Assembly (NCBI RefSeq): GCF_011397635.1
Contig: NC_064756.1
Span: 4,048,922-4,112,921 of the forward strand
DNA from: Epinephelus fuscoguttatus
Lineage: Eukaryota > Chordata > Actinopteri > Perciformes > Serranidae
Length of the DNA stretch: 64,000 bases
Reading direction: 5' to 3'
The translations under genes were made by a program, and so were the position numbers. Shown one piece after another: positions 49,301-60,700 of the stretch (position 1 is its first letter; every line of letters starts with the position of its first letter). Under the pieces are notes generated by a model that saw nothing but the letters and a program-made list of their open reading frames with translations, was not told where the DNA came from and did no database searches.

Positions 49301-51509
49301 TTTATCTTTTTATAAATGACAAACACAGAGTGTAGCGAACACAGAGAAATAGTCTGACATGCTGTCAGTGATAAGCTGCTAGTCATCACAGTCCATGATA
49401 TCAACTAATAACAGGAGACGTCAGATTCTGCCCCTACATTGCATGTTATTATTTTATTCTGCTTTATGTTTATATTGTACAGCGTTATGAGAAGCTTTAT
49501 TCCAGACTCAAGTCCATATAAGATACATACGAAAACACAGACTGAACAAGTACTGTAGGTTTAAAACACTTAAATTTTACTTAAAGTTCACTTCACTTAA
49601 AGTTTAAAACTTCTTCTCATGTTTATATTGATCCCATCCAACAAAATGATGTTCATTCAGCAAGACTTTTTTTGCTCCATGTCTAAAAATAAATACATTT
49701 GACATTTCGCTGTTGTTTGTCTTTTTATTTTATTATTTTATATTTTTATTTTATTTTTGCCAGTGCCATACAGCAACAGTGCTTGGGGATGTGGTCCTTT
49801 ACAAATTTGAAAATACTGTAAGAATGTCACTTTTATAGAATTGGCTTCTTTATTTTATAATGTAGGATTAATGTCTACGTCAACAAATGTTAACCATAGA
49901 ATCGTATCGAATTGTTCTGTATTAAAAATATATCGTTTTTGAATCGTATCGTAACCCGTGTACCTAGATACGTATCGAATCGTCTATCACAGAGAGATTC
50001 CCAACCCTAATGGAAACCCAACTAATGTCTGGACCTGATTCTCTCGACAGTGATCAGAAACAATTCAAGGAAAGGCTAAACAGTATATCAGCAGTTCATC
50101 AAGGTTATTTCCTTAGATGAGTCAAATCAAAGCAAGTTGAAAAGTCACCTCGCTCCACATCTGTCTCAAAGCTTTGGACAAACCCTTCAAAAACAAGCAG
50201 AGTCCACACAGCAGCTTGACCTCTCTGGCTCTCCCTCTTATTGCATGCTGAGATCTGATTACAGCGATCAGATGATCACGTTAAAACACCAGGTGTAAGT
50301 GCAAAGGCCCCTGATCAGATGTCATTATCCAGATACAGTTCCCAGATACAGATCACAGGTTAATGCCAGGTGCAGATGGGGTGTTCGACTCCTCAGCCAC
50401 AGTCATCGCCCTGCACTCCTCTCCTCCATACATACAGATGATTGGCTCCTCTCATCCGTCTCCTCTTATCTTTTACTCACCTCATCTTTTACTTTTCTTT
50501 CATTCACTCCCCCCCCCTTCACCCCTTTCACACCGTCCCCTCTCTTAATGTCCCTCTCTGCCCTCCGTCTCTTTATCTCCTCTTTTCCTCCGTCTTTTTC
50601 ACCCTGCCCGCTCTGCCTCCGTTCTCTGGCTCGCTCCCTGCAATGCAGACTCTCAAGGTTAATTTGCACAGTAAGGTTTTGCTCCTGGCTAGTGCCACCG
50701 TGACTGAGCGATTTTCCACCGAACCTCCTCTGTTCTCCTTTCTGTTTTTTCTGTCCACTTTTATATCTTACTATTTACATCACTTCTCTTCTGATGCCCC
50801 ATCTTTGAGATCCATTATCACAGTAAAGGGTCCATTTCAGTATTCTTTGGTGAGGATAGTAGTTTCATGTGTAACTGTAATGATGATTCAAACAAGCTGA
50901 GTTCTTGATAGGTCATTATTTCATGTATTATTTAATAGGATATGATCAGAAAAGCTTGAATCTGGCCATTGCATATATTAAATCAATTTATTAAGCCCTG
51001 TTTCAGTGTAAATGGCACATACACACCCTTTTATTTAATCAGTAGAAGTTGACTAGCAGTCCAGAGACGTTACCACACATTATATTTCTCCTTGTCTCTT
51101 CAGCTTACATCATCGCATCCACTCCATCAGGGAGCCAGTTGTGCTGACTCCATTTATTTTTGCCAACTCTTTCCTCGTAGCCCTGTGCTGGTGTTACTGA
51201 GGGTGACTGGACACACTGCGTGAATGTCAGCGAGCACGTTCGTCTATAAAGTGAACATGTGCGAATGTGTGAAGTGAGTGTGTGGTGTGTTGTGGTCTGT
51301 ATGCAGCAGGCTCGTTACAGGAGAACACAGCGGCGTGTGTTTGTGTGGGAGGCGTCCTGAGAATTGAAAAATGCAGGTGGGGTTGTCCTATTGATGGTCT
51401 GACTTCTGCCAGCACACACACACACATTCTTTGAAGGTAATCCTGCAGTGTCTGTTCGCAGTGCATGAAACTGGCTGCCAGCCTTGACCAACACAAAGAG
51501 GCTTATGTC

Positions 51510-51545
<36 letters not shown>

Positions 51546-54500
51546 TGTGTACATGTGTAAGAAAGAGAGAGTGTGTGAGTGTGAGAATATGATAGTACAT
51601 GTCTGTAGCTGCGTCTATGTGTGCATTAGAGTGCCATTTTTCCAGTTTCTGGTGCACTGTAGTGGACAGCAGAGGTTTATGTGGACTGACCAAGTCCTGC
51701 TCACCAGGTTAACACGGTCACAGCAGCAAACAGGCCTGTGGGAAAATCCAAATTTGGAAACTGGCAGTAGGTGTTGGAAAAACTGTAGACAGCCCAATCA
51801 ACCTGATCTCACAGAAATACATGCAATGACCACAACCTCTTAATGCCACATTACGTGTGGTGGCACACAATGGGTCTCATTCATGAAACGTGAGCAGAAG
51901 GAATTTGTGTGTAAACTGTTTGCAGACGGAAATTTATGTGCATGTCCGCATTCATCAATATTTTAGCAGCTCTGATCTTTTCGTAGCTACTAACAAAATC
52001 TACTCCTGCTCCTGACCACTCGTAGCGCTTGTGTAAATTTAGTAAAGCACATAAATATTGCTTGTCACTATTGGAAATTACAATTTTAACTCGTACTGCG
52101 CTCTGTTATGTACACAATGCCTTTGAAACACGTAATCTAAACATGACAATGAAAATATTAAAAATATAACACATTTAGTTAAATTAGTTGGCAATTAGCA
52201 GGTTTAAGATCCAGATTAGGTTCATGATTGTGAATTATCTATGTAAATCGACTCAGTAGATTACACGTTCTTTCTACATGTTGAATGATGATGATAAAAA
52301 TATCCGTAAGGACAGCCGGATCACAGCCTCCTCGTCCTCGGTGCCTGGGTTCAGCAGGAGCAGCAGGTGGTGGAGCCACGAAGGAGCACGCGCCAGCTGA
52401 AAGAATTATTTGAGACAACACGTTTATTTGTTTGTTTTTTTTAATCATTTGAATGAATAAATCTGCTTTGAAAATGTTTAATTTACGTTGTATAAAGCAG
52501 AGCTTTAGGCTATTAAGATTCAAATAATTTGAAGACGATGCATACAAACTGCTGTAGGCTATATGTTATCATATCATTTGTTAAAATAAATGTTAAATAG
52601 CTCTACATTCCGACAGCCATCACTGATTTAGAGTTTATCCATTACGCACAAAACATCTCTGGTTTCCCGTTCCCACTTCATTCAAAACCCCACAAATGAA
52701 TCTTCTGTTTGTTTGGTGACCGCTGTATTTTTTTGTGTGTGCTTATGCGTTTCTTTGCCTCCAGTTTCATATCAAACCATTTACGCTTCACCTCTGACAT
52801 GGTTCTTTGTACTACGCAGACAACATTAACAGCATCTGTTACCTCCCTCCAGGCCTTCGCTTTGCCTGTCCCTGTCACACCACTACTAACTGAAGAAAAG
52901 AAAATGTTTTTTCTTAAGTCCACTTCACCCAAAATTATTTCGATCTCAGCTTCGGAAAATTTCTTTTTTCTTTCTCTCTCTTTCTTTCTTTGCGCCATGA
53001 CTGACAGGTCGACAGGATGCACCTACACCTCCTTATATGGTGGTCATTGGCTATTCATGGGCGGGGATTTATGCTAATTGCTGATTACCGGGAGCGTGCT
53101 GTCACTTTACGATGGATTGGCATTCATGATCATACACACGTTTACAATCAAATCTGAGTTTCCCGCGGCGTTCCTTAATCTGGAGTAGGTTTTTAGTAGA
53201 GTAAGCTTTTATGTGCAAATCTACACACAGATTTACTCACTTTTCATGAATGAGAGCCACTGTGTAGTGGGGCATGGTTGGGTTTAGGTGCCAAAATTAT
53301 TTAGTTAGGTTTAGAAAAAGTTGTGTTTTCAATTAAAATAACTACGTACGTAAAGTGCGTCATAAAGTGACGTAAGTAGGTGACATGTAAAGGATGTAAA
53401 TACATCAAGTTAACACAAGCCAACACTGACTTTTAGTTTCACAAACAGCCACCTCCTGTCACAGTGGGCACTTTTTACCTGCCATACTGCCATCTTCTTG
53501 GCTCACTCAGTAGTTTTCCACTCTGCCCGCCTCTCCACCACACCTACCTGCCAGCCTACCTGTCCACACAACTCTCATCAAGCTAGCACTACTCACCTGT
53601 GGATCATTACCTCCTGCCACTATAAAGACTCCAGCTTGACAGTCTCGTTGCCAGATTGTTCTTTGCCATTGCTATGCAAGGCTTTTCCAGTATTTATTCC
53701 CGGACTGCTACCTCCCCTGCCTCTGACCCTCCTGTTTCATCTGCTCCCCGGTCAACCACTATGCCTTCTGTCCTTGCCCAAGAGCTCTGCCTCTAAGTTG
53801 CTGGTTTCTGCTCACCTGTTCCCTGTGGCTGTTTGGAGAGACTGTCATCTAGCTCTCCATAGTGAGTTTACGCATCACCGTGTGGCTACACAATCTGCCT
53901 TTGTGTGTGCGCATGGATTCGACTCGTGATTGCTGCTGACTGCGTGCCAACGCGGTCCAAATTTACAAGCGGTTCAGTTTGTACGAGTGTGTGCTCCAGC
54001 CCTCTGAGGGAGGATTTCTGAACTCACCCCTATACGGACATGGATGGAGCCTTCGGTCCGTACTCTGTGTTCACGTTGTCCATATTTGTGTTGGTTTTCT
54101 GAAAGCTTCCTCCACTGTGGCTTCGTTTCTTGTTGTGCGATACTTCTGACTCTGCCCTTTAGTGCCATCTATTGGCTGTCTCTGTCGCATCATAAAGGAT
54201 ACTTGGAAGTATGAGGGCCTTGACGTTTACAACATTTGGAACGGACACGCCTATGTTCTTATTATTATAATTTCTATATGACACCTTTTACAAAGTTACC
54301 ATTTCATTTTGATATTAACATGACAATCTGCTCCAGTGATTGAGACTTCAAATGTTATTTGTATCTTGTAATAAAAGTCTAAATTTAAATCTGTTTAGCT
54401 TGTATTTTGTACACAAAGTAATATTGTTAAGTATTTCTATAGTCTGAATTAAACAAGGTCACCTCCTACATGTTGCTGGCTATGGTTTTATTGTCAGAAC

Positions 54501-57500
54501 ACAGATATGGTTGTGTGTGTATCTTTCTGTAGGCGTACAGTTCATCTTTATCCCTGTTCTTGGCATTTATGTGTGGTATGTGGGTCAGTGACATAAAAAC
54601 GTCTGAATGCAGGTGAAAACTGTCTTTCTTCCTAAAGTGAAAGGAATTAGAGGAGGCTTTCAAAAGAGAACTAGAGCAGCCTGCACACACACACGGTTAC
54701 AGTTGCTGGAGGATGTGCGAGTGTTTGTGAGGAGAGTTCAGGGCCCATAGTGGAAGATGAATGAGAGCATCGATCTCTCTCTGTGGGAGACCACGCATGA
54801 ATACTGAGCGCTGAGCAGAAAGAGAGACAGAGGCACAAAGAGAGTGGGACTGAGGACAGAGATTCAGAGAGATAGAAATCAAAATGAGAAGTGAGGGACG
54901 AGGCTGAGAGACTGGGAGGTGAAACAAAAAGGAGCGGCAGGAATGAGGAGAGTCAGGTGAGTCGATAGAGCGTTTCACTGAGGGAGAGGATTGGAAGACA
55001 GGCGTGACATGAAGGAGAGAGTGGACGGACAGAGAGGAATACAGAACAGATGGACTGAGTGGACCAAGCTGGGCACAGAGATAAAAGAGACACAGAGTCT
55101 TCCTCCCTGATTGGCCGGCTCCTGATGATGATTGGAGGGGATTGGTCACTGGGACTTTGTAGTTTACTGGTTCTGGCACATGCTGAGTCACCTCAGCCAC
55201 ACACACACACACACACACACACACTGATGTCCTCTCTGTGGTCTTTATGTGTGTGAGTTTAGTTAGTTGCAAAATATGGTGATTGGCATAAAACTTCAAT
55301 TTTTACTGGCCTGGTGTGGCTGCACATTCTGACAAATAAAGGCCTGTAGCAAACGGCTCAGGCCAGGGTCCGACAACAACACAGCTGTGCTCCTTTGACT
55401 CTAATGCAGTCGTTTCAGATTTCCTTCATTTTCAGGCTGGTTTTGTGGATTTGGAGCTAAGTGTTGTGCCTGGGGCTCGTCGTGTGTTAATGATACTCGT
55501 TACCTGGAGAGGTTGGAAAAAGATATACGTTTCTTCCCTGTTCCAAAACCAAAATCAGACCCTGAAAAGTGTAGGGTTAGCTAGCTAGCTACTGAAGATA
55601 TAGCCTACTGAATGTAAACACATGCTGCTTTTGCTTTTATTGATCATAACAGTGAAACAAAGTCAGACCCTGCTGTACAGAAACCAGTGAAGGGAAGCAG
55701 GGGAACTTTGCTCATATTCAACCAATACACATGTATTTATTGCAACCCTAACCTGCACAAATGCAAATGTTTATCACATTCTGTGTCATGTTTTCACATA
55801 AACAACACTCCAGAAATGGTTACTGTTATTTATACCATGGTCTGGGGTGAATACTTGATTCTGATTGGCTGCAGGATGTCCATTAAAAACTGATAATGAA
55901 CACTGAATAGGCAGCTCCGGTGAAACTGTCTGTTTACTGATCTAAATTAATGTGCCGGCTACATAATAGTATCAGTATCTGTAATCTGATTACAATTAAT
56001 TTACAACACTGAGAGTAACATCAGTCCTTCAGTGCCTCATCCTCTGGTCACCACTGGAGGGAGACTATAACACACTTTGCAGGTACGACACTGCCCCTCT
56101 GACCTGAAGCAATCATCGGACATCCCGTCCGATAGTGGACTTACTACTTCATGCTGTAACTGACAGTAATATTAAACATGGCGTATGGTTTGTTCGTGAA
56201 AATCCTGATATGCAGTTTTATTGACTCTGAATCTTGCTAGCATAACATTAGCTTACTGGCTAATAGCTGGGCCACAGGTCTTCATGAGCTGAATAACTTT
56301 CCGTTGCATAAAAACCTTACAGGCGGCAATGATTGTTCCAGGTATTAGGTAAACCCTCAGGTGTTACCAAGGGCATGTTAAGAAAGAACAGACTCGATAA
56401 AAGCAGAATAGAATTTCATGATTGTCCTATTTACATTGAAACTCCTCAGCTTCCTTAAAAAGAGTAGCCATTGGTTTGCCTTCTCACAGCTGACGTCAGT
56501 GTTCACATCAATATTGAACTTGTCATCTCGGAGGGCCTCCTCCAAAAATCAATAAAAATCTTATTGGTCTTAGACACATTAATGTGGAGGAAAGACTGCA
56601 CGACTACTCTTTCTGTTTATTTCTTTGGTAAGTGACCATGGTATAAGCAGGATAATTCCCTTCGAGGTGTGCATGATCACTTTTTAATGGCCTTTGTGGA
56701 GGTGGTTTACGCCTCCACCAAGGCTGTTAAGAAGTGATAATGGACACCTCGTCGGGCATTATCACTTACCTCTTTTATTATCTTTGACAGAATGGCATTC
56801 ATTTACGACATCTGACTTCCGCCAGCACACAAAGAGAGTCTGTAAAGACACAGACTTATTGTACTCCGGTGAATCAGATAAATCAAAATCAAAAAACCTA
56901 TTGACTTCGAGATGAGGAAACTTATTCTCAGGTTTCAGGACTCGTTCCTGCAGCACTCTGTTGGGTTAAAAGACAGTTTGGTAGCAGCAGAGTGGGGAGT
57001 GTGAAGTTAATTTGTGGTATTAGTGGAATTATTTCTAAGAAACATTTACATTATGCTAAATTTCCCATGTGAGTCGTGATGCTACAGGTGATTCCCTCCT
57101 GCTCATCAACACAACAATGATGCCAACCCTGTTAACTTTACTTACATATGTCTCCTGACATTTCCAGTCACGTACAGATTTTTTTCTGTGCTTTCATTGG
57201 CTCTTCTTTGTGCTTCCTTCAACGTACTCTCTCCTCTGCACTGACAGGAACACAACCTGCACAACAACACTATCAAACACTCACTGACAGCCATCTTAAG
57301 TGCACCAGCTAAATGACCACTGAAGAACACCGACTGTAACGGGAGTGCTGTCTGTCTCGTCTAGTGCTACGACGTGCACTTTGTTCACCACACAAACCCG
57401 CCAGTCATAAACAGCTACATGACCTGGAGACACAAAGGACCGCTGCCTCCTTGTTACCATGCCAACCATTTATTTGTCTGTGTACACGTGCAGCTCATGT

Positions 57501-57666
57501 GTGTGTGTGTGTGTACGTGTGTGTACGCAGGTGTGGCCGAGCAGTTCGCCATCGCGGAGGCTAAGCTGAGGGCCTGGTCCTCTGTGGACGGCGACGAGTC
57601 CAACGATGACTCATACGATGAGGACTTTCTGCCTTCCAACGAGCCCACCACACAGAGCACAGGTAT

Positions 57667-57718
<52 letters not shown>

Positions 57719-60700
57719 GTTACACCTATACAGCTAACAGCGTTAAAGCTACATTTATTTCCTTCACGTTGTCTCCCTCATTCCTAATACCCCGTCACAC
57801 AGCCTCTTCCTCATCCATCACCCCCCTCCCCTCCCTCTGTATCTTTCATTGTCCCAGTGCCCTAGTTTTCATCCTCTCCCAACATTTTTTTTTTGTTCCT
57901 CGGCGCAATTTGATATCCCTCCTGCAACTTTAATATCATTTCCTTTGCTGCAGAGACAGTGTCTGTGTGAGGATGGTGTGTGAGCAGGTTATAAATACAC
58001 AGAGTGTATTTGACCATGGCTGTGTGTATGCATGTGGGTGTGTGTGTATACCAGAGCTTTCATCTTGATTACACTGAACCACCAATAACCTGTACTGCAG
58101 GCAGCTAATAACATTCAGCTCAGGGTTGCTCCTCTATCTTCATATATCCATCTATGGCTTCTTACCTTCTGGCAAAGGCCATTCAGTGGGTGGAGTTTCA
58201 CACGTACCGGCCTGGAGAAGACTTTAATCAACTCTGCATGAAACCAGTGCTGCAACACTTCTCTTATTGAGAGCAGATTATATAGAGCGTCACACTTGAT
58301 GATAATACAGTTCTCAGTCTCATCACAGTTTGATTTTGCAGCTAGGTTCTTAACGCTACTGTAATCATAATGTTTGTTACATAGATCTTGATATTTTTCC
58401 ACATTATGTGTTTTGCAGAAATTCCTATATTGGGTACAGTGTTGTATCATATATTTTTCAGAATTTTCCTACGTATATCTTGGTTCTTTTTTCTCATTTT
58501 TCCACCCATGTTCTGCAGCAGTATGATATCCTACAAATTTGCGCCCCAGGAATGACGTTACATTACATTACCTTAATGTACAGTTATTTTTAGGTGACTC
58601 AAAGTTCACTCAGTGTTCAGACAGATTTTGTGATTCCAGGGACAAGTCAGTTTTCTGTGACCCATCCACCCCCCAACCTGCCTCCTCACAAGCACCTGGG
58701 ACTACTTCCTTGTTTACTGCCATCATCGTATTGGTCACTTGAATGCAGCCTTTTTTTGTATGAATTTGTTGCATTGTTTTTTGTAGGAAAACATAAGAAG
58801 AATTAGTGAGAACAGCCCGATTAGATGATGGTAACTAATATTTTAACATGCAAATTAATTAGTGTATTGGCTGCTTTAAAAAATAGAACACTGATATTAT
58901 TTCTCAGACATTTCTTTTTAAGCACTGGAAGCTTAAAGGGGAACTAATGTGTTTTTCAACCTGGGCCCTATTTTCCGATCTACGTTTGTCTAAATGAGTG
59001 ATAGGATGTTCAATATGTGACATTTCTCCAGTACGAAGCTAGGGCTGACCTGCCTGTGTAGAAGCAGATAATGTATCATTTTATACCAAAGGTGAAAATA
59101 AGGTCAGTTACACAAGGTTTTGGAAGCAGTTGATCAAATGTCAGATTTGGCAATAAAAAGGACTCTTTAGAGGTGTTTTGGTAAGTTGAGTAGTTTTTGC
59201 GTAGTCAAGCTCTGGGAAATCAAATGGAGTAGAACATTTTGGGGTCAGGGTGACCTGACCATTGGAACAGATAGGCTAGGTTTCGCAATAGGAAAGAATC
59301 CTTATAAGAAGTTGTTTTTGAGTTAAGTGATGTTCAGAATGCTAGGGAAACTCTGATAAAGGAGTTGTTTTGATAAATTGAGGTTCATGCGCAGTTCCAA
59401 TTCTCGGAAATCAAACAGAAAGGAAAACACTTAGGGTTCCCGAGAAATCAAACCTATAGGGACAAATAGATCATAAGCCCAGACCTGGAAGTTGGATAAG
59501 CAGAGCTGTTTCGGCTGTTCTGTCATACTGTTTGTGATCTGCAACTTGTTCTATTGAGCTGTATTTTGCAAATAAAGTAATCCCGTTGGCTGTAACTTTT
59601 CTCCGTGGTTCTCCGAGTCTCTTCATTTCAGTGTTTGCTGAAGTTGAGCGATTTCCTTACACCTGCAGCCCGTGAGCGCGTGCTATATTAAATAACAGGG
59701 CACTCAGACAGCGTCAAACAACGTCAAAATACGTCCACTAAAAGTGCATTTTTTCACACAGATAGGCTCGGATTGTTAGTATAATTATCTGACAACATAA
59801 CGGAAAGGAGAAATGAACGTGTGTGTTTACCTTTAGCTGGATTCAGACATGTTCCTCTGCCTGTTGCTGCTCCCTCTCTCTCCTCGTCCGCTCTTCAGTT
59901 TCAATGAGCTCTGCGTCCGTGTGCGTCCGTGTACTCCGTGTTCAAATAAATACAGGCGCTCATCAAATTCAAATGGCTCATCCAGATCCAGTTGGTCAAA
60001 ATCAGTTTGTTTGTTGTGGCAAGTCAAAACACTCACTCAGAGAGTGAAAGTCTGGCTCTGAAATCTCACGTCTCGCAAGATGCTTCTTCTTCTTCTTTGG
60101 TGTTTTACTATACAGTCTATGGTGTTTTGCGGCAGTTGGTCTCTCAAGACTTGAGTTTTTGCAGGAAGTTACGGCTGGAGCGAGCTTACAAATGCAACTG
60201 TTTGGAGTAGTCATGGCTGACTTTTTACCCAATTTTGACCAACTGTCCGTGTACGTCCGTGTTAGTCCGTGTGCTCCATGTTCAAATAAATACGGGCGGT
60301 CATCAAATTCAAATGGCTCATCCAGATCCAGTTGGTCAAAATCGGGTAAAAAGTCAGCCATGACTACTCCAAACAGTGACACCAGTTGGCAGATTCACGT
60401 GTTAATAAAGTAAGAGATACAAACCACTCATCAAAACAGAGCTCTATAGTGTTACATGCATTCAGGGCTCAGCCCAAAACACGGGGGATTTTCGGCAGCT
60501 ATATGCACTATTGTTCAAGTTATTTATTTTACCTCAAAATATGTACATCATTTGTGAAAAATAGTTGCCAAGTTAAAAACAAATCATCCTGTAGAGCCTA
60601 CATCCTTGTACCTGATTGTCCTCCATCTGTCTTCATCATCCTGAAACCAGAACACAACAAATGTTGAGGATGATTCATTTTCACTCCTGCCACCTTCAGA

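Noticed and set aside
50299..50900. Long plus-strand open frames rich in Ser, Pro, Leu and Phe
   Set aside because: Produced by the polypyrimidine tract; no recognisable protein features.
53498..53929. Open frame of 143 codons
   Set aside because: C/T-rich repeat-like DNA with a TATA-like motif; composition does not suggest a protein.
54697..55299. Minus-strand open frame of 200 codons, the second longest in the window
   Set aside because: Low-complexity Ser/Leu/Val sequence from a polypurine tract and a CA repeat; no domain and no splice context.
57454..57708. Minus-strand frame over fam131a exon 5
   Set aside because: Antisense shadow of the exon plus dinucleotide repeats.
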